A DNA stretch of 64,000 nt from Anaerosalibacter bizertensis (GTDB lineage: Bacteria > Bacillota > Clostridia > Tissierellales > Sporanaerobacteraceae). Position 1 is the stretch's first letter; every line of letters begins with the position of its first letter. The notes below the pieces were generated by a model. The model was not told where the DNA came from and ran no database searches. It saw only the letters and a program-made list of their open reading frames with translations. The stretch is from contig NZ_VULR01000006.1 in assembly GCF_009696605.1 (NCBI RefSeq), forward strand, positions 1-64,000, written 5' to 3'. Below are positions 53,119 to 62,260 of the stretch, in pieces. Both the position numbers and the translations under genes were made by a program.

Positions 53119-54948
53119 ATGAAGGGGAAGAAAAGATTTGATAAAAAGAAAGGGCTCTTATACTATCTATTAATTATGTTGACGATAAATTTCATATTTA
53201 ATGGATATCTTAAGCAGAAATTCATTCAAAATGTTAGTTATAGTGAGTTTGTAAAGCTTGGTGAAGAAGGAAAGATTGTTTCAGTAGAAGTAGATAATGA
53301 TGAGATTATATTTGAAGTAAAATCAGAAAATAAAAAATCAGGCAAATTATACAAAGCTAATAATATGAAAGACCCAGAACTTGTAGGGAAATTAGAAGAG
53401 TGGGGAGTTGAAGAATATACAGCTAGAAGTCAGAAAGTATCCATAGCCCAATATTTGCTAACATCTTGGGTCATACCGATTATAATTATAATGATGATAT
53501 GGAATTTTATATCTAGAAGTATTAGTAAACGCATGGGTGGCAATGTTATGAATTTTGGTGAAAAAGTTGGGACAATTTATGCAGAAAATGAAGCCAATAT
53601 TACTTTTGATGATGTAGCAGGCCAAGATGAAGCTAAGGAATCATTAAAGGAAATTGTAGATTTTATAAAAAACCAAGAAAAGTATACAAAAATAGGTGCA
53701 AAACTTCCAAAAGGGGCACTACTTGTGGGACCACCTGGAACTGGTAAAACATTGCTAGCTAAAGCTATTGCAGGAGAAGCTAAAGTACCTTTCTTTTCTA
53801 TTTCTGGTTCAGAATTCGTTCAGATGTTTGTAGGAATGGGAGCTTCAAGGGTAAGGGATTTGTTTAAACAAGCTCAGGAAAAATCCCCATGTATAGTATT
53901 CATCGATGAAATAGATGCTATAGGTAAAAAACGTGATAGTGGAGGCATAGGTGGAAATGATGAAAGGGAACAGACTTTAAATCAACTTTTAACAGAGATG
54001 GATGGTTTTGATTCCTCTAATGGAGTGGTCATTTTAGCCGCTACCAATAGACCAGAAGTATTAGATCCAGCCTTATTAAGACCAGGTAGATTTGATAGAA
54101 GAATCATCGTTGATATACCAGATCTTAATGGAAGGATAAAGATACTTGAAGTACATTCTAAGGATATAAAATTAGGACCAGATGTAAATTTAGAGGATAT
54201 TGCAAAAGTTACCCCTGGAGCTGCAGGTTCAGATTTGGCTAATATAGTCAATGAAGCAGCCCTTAGGGCAGTTAGATTTGGAAGAAATGAAGTTATGCAA
54301 GAGGATTTAATGGAGTCTATTGAAACTGTAATTGCAGGAGCTGAGAAAAAGGATCGCATCATGTCTCAAAAGGAAAAAGAGGCAGTAGCATACCACGAAG
54401 CTGGCCATGCAGTAGTAGCGGCAATGCTTGAAGGTACAGATCCAGTAGCGAAAATAACCATTGTTCCAAGAACTATGGGATCTCTTGGATATACATTACA
54501 ACTGCCAGAAAGAGAAAAATACCTTATATCAAAAGAAGATCTTCAAAACGAATTAAGTATTTTATTTGGAGGAAGATCGGCAGAAGAGGTAAAGTTTGAT
54601 CTAGTGTCAACGGGAGCTTCTAATGATATAGAGAAGGCTACTGAAATAGCGCGTAATATGGTTACAAGATATGGTATGAGTGAAAAATTTGGAATGATGG
54701 GACTAGAAACCGCCAGTGGACAATATTTAGATGGTGGCACAAATAAAAACTATAGTGAGACAACTGGCAAAGAAATAGATGATGAGGTATTGAAATTAAT
54801 AAAAAATGCCCATGAAACAGCGAAAAAGATATTAAAAGATAATATTGAACTTTTAGACTCAGTGGCAAGAAAACTTCTTGAAGTGGAAACAATCAGTGGA
54901 GAAGAATTTAATGCTATGGTAGAAGAATATAAGTCTAAAAATATATAG
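53119..54948 (+). CDS. ftsH: ATP-dependent zinc metalloprotease FtsH
   Basis: A 609-residue membrane AAA+ protease that degrades misfolded membrane and regulatory proteins. Two N-terminal membrane spans (about 9-25 and 115-135) enclose a short outer domain. Walker A is GPPGTGKT (about 205), Walker [10 protein letters not shown], the second region of homology [20 protein letters not shown], and the zinc site HEAGH (about 426). ATG 53119 follows GGAGGAAG; an in-frame ATG at 53101 lies before that site. The N-terminus is shorter than in housekeeping FtsH of Bacilli, so it may be a second copy. Confidence 0.95.
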   Translation: MKGKKRFDKKKGLLYYLLIMLTINFIFNGYLKQKFIQNVSYSEFVKLGEEGKIVSVEVDNDEIIFEVKSENKKSGKLYKANNMKDPELVGKLEEWGVEEYTARSQKVSIAQYLLTSWVIPIIIIMMIWNFISRSISKRMGGNVMNFGEKVGTIYAENEANITFDDVAGQDEAKESLKEIVDFIKNQEKYTKIGAKLPKGALLVGPPGTGKTLLAKAIAGEAKVPFFSISGSEFVQMFVGMGASRVRDLFKQAQEKSPCIVFIDEIDAIGKKRDSGGIGGNDEREQTLNQLLTEMDGFDSSNGVVILAATNRPEVLDPALLRPGRFDRRIIVDIPDLNGRIKILEVHSKDIKLGPDVNLEDIAKVTPGAAGSDLANIVNEAALRAVRFGRNEVMQEDLMESIETVIAGAEKKDRIMSQKEKEAVAYHEAGHAVVAAMLEGTDPVAKITIVPRTMGSLGYTLQLPEREKYLISKEDLQNELSILFGGRSAEEVKFDLVSTGASNDIEKATEIARNMVTRYGMSEKFGMMGLETASGQYLDGGTNKNYSETTGKEIDDEVLKLIKNAHETAKKILKDNIELLDSVARKLLEVETISGEEFNAMVEEYKSKNI

Positions 54949-54958
54949 ATAAAAGTTA

Positions 54959-54986
54959 AATAGGCACTCAATATTGGGTGCCTATA
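54959..54986 (+). terminator. Terminator-like hairpin after ftsH
   Basis: TAGGCAC and GTGCCTA around TCAATATTGG; weak U-run. Confidence 0.5.
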
Positions 54987-55098
54987 ATAATTGTTGGGTA
55001 TAATTAATTGAAAAGATTCTATATAATAAATGTTTTGGGAAAGATATATTTAATATATAATTAATATAAGAGTATAAAATGAAAGTAGGCGATATAAT

Positions 55099-55767
55099 AT
55101 GTTACCCCTTAGAGATACTATACCAAGTCGAAGGATTTCAATAGCCACATGGCTAATAATTATTATAAATGTTTTAGTATTTTTCCATCAAATAACATTA
55201 CCAGATGAGGAAGCTTTAAATATGATATATGAATATGCCTTTATACCATCAAGATTTGTTAGAGGAATATTCAACCCTAAATCCTATATACCACTATTTA
55301 CGAGTATGTTCATGCACGGAAGTTTTTTACATCTCATTAGTAATATGTGGTCATTGTGGTTATTTGGAGATAATGTAGAAGACAATATGGGACCTTTTAG
55401 ATTCATTCTTTTTTATATACTAACTGGTTTAATAGCGGGATTTGCCCATTTTATATCCAGTCCAATGTCTAATATACCAACAGTAGGAGCCTCTGGAGCT
55501 ATTGCTGGAATAATGGGAGCCTATTTTATGATGTTTCCTCACTCTAGAATTGTAACCTTAATTCCAATCATTCCATTTTTCATACGTGTACCAGCCCCTA
55601 TTTTTCTATTTATATGGTTTGTAGCTCAACTTCGTTCAGGAATAATGTCAGGAATTCACGGCAATGCCATAGGTGGAGTAGCATGGTGGGCCCATATTTT
55701 TGGATTTTTAGGAGGAGTATTTTTATATAAGAAATTCATAAAAAATAGATATAGAAGACCATATTAA
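55099..55767 (+). CDS. Rhomboid family intramembrane serine protease
   Basis: A 222-residue membrane protease. Catalytic serine in VGASGAIAG (about residue 133) and catalytic histidine in WWAHIFGFLGG (about 199) are present, with six hydrophobic spans and the HGSFLHLISNMWSLWLFGDN loop typical of the family. It cuts membrane proteins within the bilayer. It follows ftsH in the same direction with about 150 bases between. Confidence 0.92.
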   Translation: MLPLRDTIPSRRISIATWLIIIINVLVFFHQITLPDEEALNMIYEYAFIPSRFVRGIFNPKSYIPLFTSMFMHGSFLHLISNMWSLWLFGDNVEDNMGPFRFILFYILTGLIAGFAHFISSPMSNIPTVGASGAIAGIMGAYFMMFPHSRIVTLIPIIPFFIRVPAPIFLFIWFVAQLRSGIMSGIHGNAIGGVAWWAHIFGFLGGVFLYKKFIKNRYRRPY

Positions 55768-55942
55768 AGTTAATAAAAGACTTATTAGATCAACATAAAA
55801 TTCCATATATTATAAAAGATCGTGAAAGTGGTGACTATATGAAAATATATAGTGGCTTTTCAATATATGGAACTGATATTTTAGTAGAAAAATCACTATT
55901 AAAAAAGCAAAGGATATTCTTGATGAGTTTACTTCTAAATAA
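55768..55942 (+). pseudogene. DUF2007-like gene remnant with frameshift
   Basis: Right after the rhomboid stop the sequence encodes KDLLDQHKIPYIIKDRESG and MKIYSGFSIYGTDILVEKS, a DUF2007-like small domain. No start codon or ribosome site is present. At the A-run near 55902 the frame breaks: the expected ending KAKDILDEFTSK-stop lies in another frame, one A short. So the gene is truncated at the 5' end and shifted at the 3' end. Confidence 0.6.
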
Positions 55943-56017
55943 TAGTTTGTAAATAGGAGATAATTAAATATATACAGTACATATTTAATTATCTAGAAGA
56001 GGAGTGGACTACAGTAT

Positions 56018-56538
56018 ATGTATATAAAAGATAAGAAAATATTTAAATGGGAAGTAGCAGGGGTTTTTGGATAATAATAGTAGGTTCTCTTTTACATTTT
56101 GTATATGAGTGGTCAAACAACTCTCCAATAGTAGGAATATTTTCTCCAATAAATGAAAGTGTGTGGGAACATTTAAAACTAGGTTACTGGTCTACTATAT
56201 TATTTATGCTTATTGAGTATTGGTTTCTTCGAAGATATGTAAGTGGATTTTTTCTTGGAAAAGCACTAGGGATTATTACATTAGAATTGACAATACTTAT
56301 TATTTTCTATAGTTATACAGCTATAACAAAAGAACCTATATTATGGATAGATATAGGTTCATACATAGTTGGAGCTATACTTTGCCAATTAGTAAGTTAT
56401 AGAATATTTAAAAAGCCTATTTCAGAAAAAAGTGAAAAACTAGGTCTTGCTATACTTATTATCTTTGGAATCATACTGGGACTTTTCACTTTCTATCCTC
56501 CTGATTTGCCAATATTCAAAGATCCTACTAAGTCATGA
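56018..56538 (+). pseudogene. DUF6512-type membrane protein gene with apparent frameshift
   Basis: An ATG at 56018 with GAGGAGTGG upstream opens MYIKDKKIFKWEVAGVFG and then stops; the continuing family sequence (WIIIVGSLLHFVYEWSNNSPI) is in the next frame. One missing T in the T5 run at 56064-56068 explains it. The downstream 150-odd residues are intact, with four or five membrane spans and PINESVWEHLKLGYW typical of the family. It is either a recent mutation or a sequencing error. Alternative: translation from ATG 56047. Confidence 0.6.
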
Positions 56539-56633
56539 TTAGATAGGTAAGCTCATATAAAAGGAGTCAAAGTAATGAATAAAAAAATTTTATCTGCAAA
56601 CCCTAAATATGGAAACTAATTGGAGGTGGTATT

Positions 56634-57095
56634 TTGCAGATAAACCTATCACAAAAGGAAAGAATGCTCTTAGAAGATGGAAAGAAGCAAGAAGAACTAT
56701 GTGTGAAAAAATATCAAGGATATGCAAATCAAGTTCAAGATGTGCAACTTAAAAATCTACTTATGGAAATAGCCCAAGAAGAACAACATCACCATGACAT
56801 GATTGACCAAATGTTACAAGGAATGGAACCCAATATGTCCCATAGTGGAATGACAGCAACTCCGCAAAATGATAATACATTTCAAGAAACAAGTGGTAAC
56901 ACAAATGACCAGTTATTGTTAGAAGATTTATTGGCTACTGAAAAATACGTATCTGGTTTCTATGATACAACAGTATTTGAAGCAGCAAATCCTAAAGTTC
57001 GTCAAGCTATTCAGCATATACAAAAAGATGAACAAGGTCATGGAGAAAAACTATTTAATTATATGAATAGCCATGGAATGTACGATGTAAAATAA
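56634..57095 (+). CDS. CotF-like spore coat protein
   Basis: A 153-residue ferritin-like helical protein related to CotF-type coat proteins. Landmarks: LSQKERMLLEDGKKQEELCV, EIAQEEQHHHDMIDQML near residue 50, LLLEDLLATEKYVSGFYDT, and IQKDEQGHGEKLFNYM. The start is TTG 56634 behind TTGGAGGTGGTATT. It supports a spore-forming host. A strong terminator follows. Confidence 0.8.
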   Translation: MQINLSQKERMLLEDGKKQEELCVKKYQGYANQVQDVQLKNLLMEIAQEEQHHHDMIDQMLQGMEPNMSHSGMTATPQNDNTFQETSGNTNDQLLLEDLLATEKYVSGFYDTTVFEAANPKVRQAIQHIQKDEQGHGEKLFNYMNSHGMYDVK

Positions 57096-57097
57096 AG

Positions 57098-57138
57098 TGC
57101 ACCCCTATTTTATTTCAGGATAAAATAGGGGTGTTTTT
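57098..57138 (+). terminator. Terminator after coat protein gene
   Basis: CACCCCTATTTTAT and ATAAAATAGGGGTG around TTCAGG, then TTTTTT. Confidence 0.92.
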
Positions 57139-57215
57139 TATGTAAAAAAGTATTGCAAAACAGTTTTTCTGGTAGTAAAATTATTTTGTTATTCTTTATA
57201 AGGTGGTGGAAAATC

Positions 57216-58022
57216 ATGTTAATTACTTTCAATCCCTTTAGAACAATAGGGATACCAAATGTAACCTATATTAAACCAGAAAATATGTTTAAAGAAATAG
57301 ATAAGATAAAAAATGCAGAGTATATATTGTTTCCAGAATATTGGCAGGTAAATTCCTTAGTTTATGGACTTAAAAAGAAGATATTTCCCAACATTAGCAC
57401 TTACCAATTAGGCCATAATAAGATTGAAACTACTAGGGCACTATGGGCCACTTTTCCCAAAAATACACCTTATACTCAAATACTAAGTAGAGACCATGTA
57501 GATATTGAAACAATTGAAGAAGAATTTGGCTATCCACTAGTAGCAAAGGAAATAAAAAATTCCATGGGAAGAGGGGTCTTCCTCATAAAAAATAGACAGG
57601 AATTAGAAGAATATATAGATAAAAATTCTATCCTATATATACAAGAAAAACTTCCTATAGATAGGGATTTAAGAATAGTATATGTAGGAAATAAGGTCAT
57701 AGGAGCATATTGGCGAATAGCTAAGGAAGGAGAATTTCATAACAATATTGCAAAAGGTGCTAGTTATGATTATGATAATATTCCTTTAGAAGCTATAGAA
57801 CTGGTAAAAACAGTGGCAACCACATTAGATATAAATCATGCTGGATTTGATATAGCAGTAGTAGATAACAACTTTTATATATTAGAGTACAATGTAATGT
57901 TTGGAAATGAAGGATTAAGAAATATGGGAATTAAAGTAGAAGAATATATTTATGAATATATATCAAAAGATTTTAACAATCCAAACAATCCTAATACTCC
58001 TAAGTATTTTAAAGTATCATAG
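57216..58022 (+). CDS. ATP-grasp domain protein, RimK-like
   Basis: A 268-residue ATP-grasp enzyme that probably joins a carboxylate to an amine or thiol. ATP-grasp features: YPLVAKEIKNSMGRGVFLI (about residue 105), LYIQEKLPIDRDLRIVYVG, then HAGFDIAVVDNNFYILEYNV with the metal-binding D and E/N near the end. ATG 57216 behind AAGGTGGTGGAAA is chosen; an in-frame TTG at 57153 would add a poorly conserved stretch. The substrate is unknown. It stands alone between terminators. Confidence 0.7.
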   Translation: MLITFNPFRTIGIPNVTYIKPENMFKEIDKIKNAEYILFPEYWQVNSLVYGLKKKIFPNISTYQLGHNKIETTRALWATFPKNTPYTQILSRDHVDIETIEEEFGYPLVAKEIKNSMGRGVFLIKNRQELEEYIDKNSILYIQEKLPIDRDLRIVYVGNKVIGAYWRIAKEGEFHNNIAKGASYDYDNIPLEAIELVKTVATTLDINHAGFDIAVVDNNFYILEYNVMFGNEGLRNMGIKVEEYIYEYISKDFNNPNNPNTPKYFKVS

Positions 58023-58079
58023 TAAGATCCCTCCTATTTTTCTGTATAAGAAGTAGATAGAAAAATAGGAGGGGTTTTT
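58019..58079 (+). repeat. Left copy of a diverged 60-bp direct repeat
   Basis: Starts ATAGTAAGATC and includes TATAAGAAGTAGATAG. It aligns without gaps to 63139-63199 at roughly three quarters identity. This copy also forms a terminator-like stem (CCTCCTATTTTTCT with the A-rich right arm, then TTTTT) for the ATP-grasp gene. Confidence 0.7.
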
Positions 58080-58208
58080 ATGCCTAAATTATTCGATATA
58101 CATCCGTTAGTATTAGACAAAGATATAGCAACTGCATTGGGCCTAAATGAAGCAATAATACTTCAGCAAGTACACTATTGGCTGGAGATAAATAAAAGGT
58201 ATAAATAA
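58080..58208 (+). pseudogene. Truncated phage replication protein N-terminus
   Basis: A 42-residue frame: PKLFDIHPLVLDKDIATALG then LNEAIILQQVHYWLEINK. The NEAIxLQQxHYWLE pattern is the N-terminal signature of phage replication initiation/DnaD-type proteins, normally 250 or more residues. It stops just after this motif, so it is a fragment left by a decayed prophage or an insertion event. It follows AGGAGGGGTTTTT. Confidence 0.65.
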
Positions 58209-58305
58209 GCAAACTTCTTCACTATTGAACATGCAGTAAATAAATTTAAAGGTGTGCATATACAACTCAATAAATGAAATGGCAGTGGATATAGACTCGG
58301 ATATT

Positions 58306-59694
58306 TCAATATTCATATAAGGGCAAAGTTATTCTAGTATTGAATCCACGATTTTCAATGCTATTAAATTTAAGGGAGCCTTGGTGTAGTTCAATAATTT
58401 GTTTCACAATCAGTAAACCTAATCCATGGGATTTTTCTTTCTTATTATTTTCTTTAATATGTTCTGATAAAGGAGAATTCAGAAAGATTAATTGGCTTTC
58501 TGATGCACCAATGCCATTGTCAGAAATATCAATATTAATATTTCTAGTGTCCATAGTAATTTCTATCTGAATTTGGCAGCCCTTTGGATTATGTTTCATA
58601 GAATTTAAAATAAGATTTCGAAAAGCTCGTTCCAACAGTTTTATATCCCCATGTACCATAGTAGAGGAAGGAATGGTGTCAGAAATAAAATTGAAGTCAT
58701 ATAGTTCATTGTATATTTCATGATTCATATAATCCACAATAATTTCCCTCAGGATTTTCACAATAGAAATCTTTTTTCTTTCCATAGGTACTAGATTATA
58801 TTCTAATCTAGATGTTAAGTTTAAATTGCTAACCAAGCTTTGAATTTGAGCGCTATTACTTTGAATTAGCTCCAGTTCCTTTTTTTCTATTTCATTAAGA
58901 TTTTTGCTTTGCGAAAGATGATCAGCATAGCCTATAATGAGGGACAACGGTGTTCTTATATCGTGGCTAATTCCAGTAATCCAGTTAGCTCTCATAGAAT
59001 CTCTTTCTAGTAACTGTTTTGATGTTTCATTAACAGCTATTTTAATATCCAATAAATCTCCTTTTTCTTCTAATTGAATTTTTTCTCCATTTGAAATCTT
59101 ACATATAGCATTAGTAATAGGATTTATAGATTTTAATAATTTTCTTTTTGATACCATATAGATGATGAAAACAATTATTAAATTAAGGAATAAATAATAT
59201 ATAATAGTTCGAGGTAAATTTCGTAAAAACAATAGAGGAAAGGCATTAGATGGAATTTTGGCATAACTGTCTTTAGGATAACCTAGTACCAAAAGGCCTT
59301 TATTATTATTTATATAAGTGAAAACAGGATAATCCTTTAGATAATATCGTGAAAATAAAGCTATATCCTTTCTAGAATATTTTGTAGGAATTTCTTTTGG
59401 TAAGTCTTTACTCCATACAACTGTGCCTGTTTCATCATCAATGACCATAGCCCATATGTTATTTTCTTCTAAGGTTATAAGGCTTTTTTCATCTATAACT
59501 ATAGATGGGCCACTTTGATTGATTTGGCTAGTCAATTGATCATTTAAAATATTTGGATCAATTATAGAGCTATCAAGTTTCATAGTTCTATATCCCCAGC
59601 AAATGAGTATTATAAAATTTATAATTAACAAAATAAGCAAAGAAAAAGAAAAAGCAAGTAGATTTTTACGAATAAATCTCATTGTAGATTGCAT
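58306..59694 (-). CDS. Sensor histidine kinase
   Basis: A 462-residue membrane sensor kinase. Two membrane spans (about 13-35 and 160-180) enclose an outer domain of roughly 125 residues. The HisKA motif with phospho-acceptor His is GISHDIRTPLSLIIGYADHL (about 245); the ATPase domain has LILNSMKHN (N box), ISDNGIGAS (G1) and SHGLGLLIVKQI (G2). It overlaps the response regulator operon by near contact (four bases between). Next to a lantibiotic-type ABC transporter, so it probably senses antimicrobial peptides or cell-envelope stress. Confidence 0.93.
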   Translation of the reverse strand: MQSTMRFIRKNLLAFSFSLLILLIINFIILICWGYRTMKLDSSIIDPNILNDQLTSQINQSGPSIVIDEKSLITLEENNIWAMVIDDETGTVVWSKDLPKEIPTKYSRKDIALFSRYYLKDYPVFTYINNNKGLLVLGYPKDSYAKIPSNAFPLLFLRNLPRTIIYYLFLNLIIVFIIYMVSKRKLLKSINPITNAICKISNGEKIQLEEKGDLLDIKIAVNETSKQLLERDSMRANWITGISHDIRTPLSLIIGYADHLSQSKNLNEIEKKELELIQSNSAQIQSLVSNLNLTSRLEYNLVPMERKKISIVKILREIIVDYMNHEIYNELYDFNFISDTIPSSTMVHGDIKLLERAFRNLILNSMKHNPKGCQIQIEITMDTRNINIDISDNGIGASESQLIFLNSPLSEHIKENNKKEKSHGLGLLIVKQIIELHQGSLKFNSIENRGFNTRITLPLYEY

Positions 59695-59698
59695 AGTT

Positions 59699-60415
59699 TT
59701 ATCTCCCTTCCAAAATTAACTTATATCCTAAACCTTTAATGGTAATTAAGGATTCAGGAGAAGAAGGGTTTTTTTCTATTTTCTCTCGAATCCTCCTAAT
59801 ATGCGCCATTAAGGAGTTTTCATATCCATAATAAGAATCACCCCAAACAGCTTGGCATAATCCATCAATAGTAACAATACGGTTTGCATTTTGATATAAG
59901 GTTTGCAAAATAGAAAATTCTTTTGCAGTAAGATTAAAAACCTCATTATCCCTTATAACCTCTGCTGTTTCAAATCGAATTTGAGCATATTTTAATACCA
60001 CTATCTCTGACTCATCCTTGTAAGTCCTTCGTAGAATAGCTTGTAAACGAAGAGTCAAATCTTTAGGGAGGAAAGGTTTTGTAAGGTAATCATCTGCTCC
60101 CAATGAAAACCCATGGTATTGATCATCCATAGCATCTTTTGCTGATAAAAAGAGAACAGGAATATCAGATAGTTTCCTAATTGTACTCAAGAATTGAAAA
60201 CCATCACCATCAGGTAGCATAATATCTAAAATAATTACATCAGGTTTAAAATCATAGAATCTATTTAAAGCTTCACTCATTGTTTTTGCTTTTGCTATAT
60301 TGGTATAACCCTCTTCTTGTAGAATAGTCTCAAGTAAATCCAACAATGCTTCTTCATCATCTACTAGAAGGATATTTTTAGTTTTAAGATAATCCATATT
60401 ATTCAACAATACCAC
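59699..60415 (-). CDS. OmpR-family response regulator
   Basis: A 238-residue regulator. The receiver domain has acidic DDEEAL and phospho-acceptor Asp in VIILDIMLPDGDGF (about 60), with K in YLTKPF. The C-terminal winged helix shows FSILQTLYQNANRIVT and NSLMAHIRRIREKIE. TTG at 60409, five bases after AGAGG, is the likely start, though GTG 60415 is possible. It probably binds the TAAGG repeats in the divergent region and turns on the ABC transporter. Confidence 0.93.
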   Translation of the reverse strand: MVLLNNMDYLKTKNILLVDDEEALLDLLETILQEEGYTNIAKAKTMSEALNRFYDFKPDVIILDIMLPDGDGFQFLSTIRKLSDIPVLFLSAKDAMDDQYHGFSLGADDYLTKPFLPKDLTLRLQAILRRTYKDESEIVVLKYAQIRFETAEVIRDNEVFNLTAKEFSILQTLYQNANRIVTIDGLCQAVWGDSYYGYENSLMAHIRRIREKIEKNPSSPESLITIKGLGYKLILEGR

Positions 60416-60472
60416 CTCTTTAATGGAATTATACCATAAGATTATTTTATAAAAATAAATTATTTATGGATT

Positions 60473-60511
60473 TAAGGTAAATGTAAGGATGATATAAGGA
60501 TGGTGTAAGGA
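60473..60511 (+). promoter_or_regulatory. Four TAAGG repeats at 11-bp period: response-regulator operator
   Basis: TAAGG occurs at 60473, 60484, 60495 and 60506, the last three as TAAGGAT, exactly 11 bp apart. OmpR-family regulators bind such direct repeats one helical turn apart. The array lies between the two-component genes (-) and the ABC genes (+), 45 bases before the transporter start. Confidence 0.75.
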
Positions 60512-60555
60512 TTCATTGATATGCTTTATTCAAACAGTTAGAAGGAGGCAAAAAA

Positions 60556-61458
60556 TTGACTATGATAAAAATTGAAAAACTTATAAAGAAATATGGTAAA
60601 CAAACAGTTGTAAATATTGATTCCTTACAGGTAAAAGAAGGAGAAATATATGGATTTCTTGGACCAAATGGTGCAGGGAAGTCTACAACTATGAAGATGA
60701 TCTTATCCCTTGTTACACCTACTAATGGTAGGATCCAAATTATGGGCAGAGAAATGAATGACAATACGAGAGTAGACCTTTTACAACAAATAGGTTCATT
60801 GATTGAAGGTCCTTCATACTATTCTCATCTAACAGGAATGGATAATATGAAGATCATACAAGCATTAAAGGATGTACCTAAGAAAAATATAGAGAAGGCT
60901 ATTCAAATTGTAGGTCTTGAGAATCATATGAATAAAAAAGTAAAAAACTATTCTTTGGGAATGAAGCAGAGGCTGGGAGTAGCCATGGCTATTTCTAGTT
61001 TTCCAAAACTTCTCATATTAGATGAACCAACTAATGGACTTGATCCTGCAGGAATGGAAGAAATGAGAGAACTGATAAAGACCCTTCCTAAAGAATATGG
61101 TATTACCATTATGATATCCAGTCATATTTTAGATGAAGTGGAGAAGATGGTAACTAGTATTGGCATCATCAATAAAGGCCATATGATTTTTGAAGGAAGC
61201 TTGGCTGAGTTTAAAAGGAATAGTCATCCAAGTATTTGTTTTAAAACATCCAATCCACAAAAGACCTTCAGGCTTTTACAAGAAAAAAATCCTGAATTTA
61301 AGGAAGAAGGAATACTGTTGACAGATTTATCAGATGGTGAAATTGCCTATTGTGCAAAGAAAATTATTGATGGTGGCTTAGATTTATATAGAATGGAAGA
61401 AAAGACAAAATCTTTAGAAGAGCTTTTTATACAATTAACAGGCAAGAAAAACTTATAA
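60556..61458 (+). CDS. ABC transporter ATPase, lantibiotic immunity/BcrA type
   Basis: A 300-residue ATPase. Walker A GPNGAGKST (about residue 36), Q-loop near QIGSLIEGPSYY, signature NYSLGMKQRLG (about 134), Walker B LLILDEPTNGLDPAGM, H-loop SSHILDEVE. This is the pattern of bacitracin/lantibiotic protection transporters. Start TTG 60556 is eight bases after GGAGG. Two permeases follow at once. Confidence 0.93.
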   Translation: MTMIKIEKLIKKYGKQTVVNIDSLQVKEGEIYGFLGPNGAGKSTTMKMILSLVTPTNGRIQIMGREMNDNTRVDLLQQIGSLIEGPSYYSHLTGMDNMKIIQALKDVPKKNIEKAIQIVGLENHMNKKVKNYSLGMKQRLGVAMAISSFPKLLILDEPTNGLDPAGMEEMRELIKTLPKEYGITIMISSHILDEVEKMVTSIGIINKGHMIFEGSLAEFKRNSHPSICFKTSNPQKTFRLLQEKNPEFKEEGILLTDLSDGEIAYCAKKIIDGGLDLYRMEEKTKSLEELFIQLTGKKNL

Positions 61459-61473
61459 AAAGAGGTGAATATT

Positions 61474-62250
61474 ATGGCAAATAAAATGAAGAAAATTTTA
61501 GTAGAGAATAAAAAACACCAACGCTTATATTTACCAATTATATTCCTTTTATTTTTATTTATAGATATGGGAGTAGTCCTTATGACAGCTTTAAATTCAA
61601 ACTTTCAAAACACAATAAATCAGCCTGGAAGTTATCCATGGTTACAGTTAATAAATAGTTATTTAATGGCAAAAGTAATCTTTACACCAACTTTACTTGC
61701 AGTTGTCATAAGTAGGGTAGTTGATATAGAAAACATTGGAGATATGTGGAAAACATTAAAAACTTCTGGTTGGAGTATGGAGGAAATATTTAATATAAAA
61801 TTTTTAGTTATTTTCTTTAAATATATTATATTTCAAATTCTAGAAGGGGTCTTACTTGTATTCATAGGAAGAAAAATTGGGATTACAATACCTATTCCTT
61901 TAGGTAGGCTTATTATGACTTTACTTTCAATTATAGCTATAAGTTTTGCTATTATGGCTATCCATTATTTTTTAGCTATGCGTTATGAAAATCAACTTAT
62001 TGGATTAGCCCTTGGTGTTTGTGGTTCCTTATCTGGAATTATAGGAACATTTTTGCCCCTTAGTATTAGTAGATTTATTCCATATTCTTATTATGCCCAT
62101 CTTATATCTACAGAATTTATTCAGATTGGCAAAGAACAATGGGCACTAAAGTTAGTACCTTTACGATTATATCCTCTATTAGTTTCCATACTACTTGGTA
62201 ACTTTGTGTTTTTCTTGAGTCGTAGGAAACTAAAGAGACTAGATTTTTAG
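61474..62250 (+). CDS. ABC transporter permease, lantibiotic immunity type (first)
   Basis: A 258-residue permease with six membrane spans, of the MutE/EpiE-like immunity class. Landmarks: NQPGSYPWLQLINSYLMAK in the first loop, and SWIIPYSYY-like SRFIPYSYYAHLIS in the last third. ATG 61474 behind AGAGGTGAATATT is chosen. It forms a heterodimeric channel with the next gene and probably expels peptides from the membrane. Confidence 0.85.
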   Translation: MANKMKKILVENKKHQRLYLPIIFLLFLFIDMGVVLMTALNSNFQNTINQPGSYPWLQLINSYLMAKVIFTPTLLAVVISRVVDIENIGDMWKTLKTSGWSMEEIFNIKFLVIFFKYIIFQILEGVLLVFIGRKIGITIPIPLGRLIMTLLSIIAISFAIMAIHYFLAMRYENQLIGLALGVCGSLSGIIGTFLPLSISRFIPYSYYAHLISTEFIQIGKEQWALKLVPLRLYPLLVSILLGNFVFFLSRRKLKRLDF

Positions 62251-62260
62251 GAGGTATCAG

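Noticed and set aside
53982..54362. 126-codon minus-strand frame inside ftsH
   Set aside because: Antisense to the AAA+ core, no start signal, low-complexity product.
56575..56619. 14-codon frame with AAGGAG upstream before the coat protein gene
   Set aside because: It ends at once and has no recognisable sequence; possible gene relic but not supportable.
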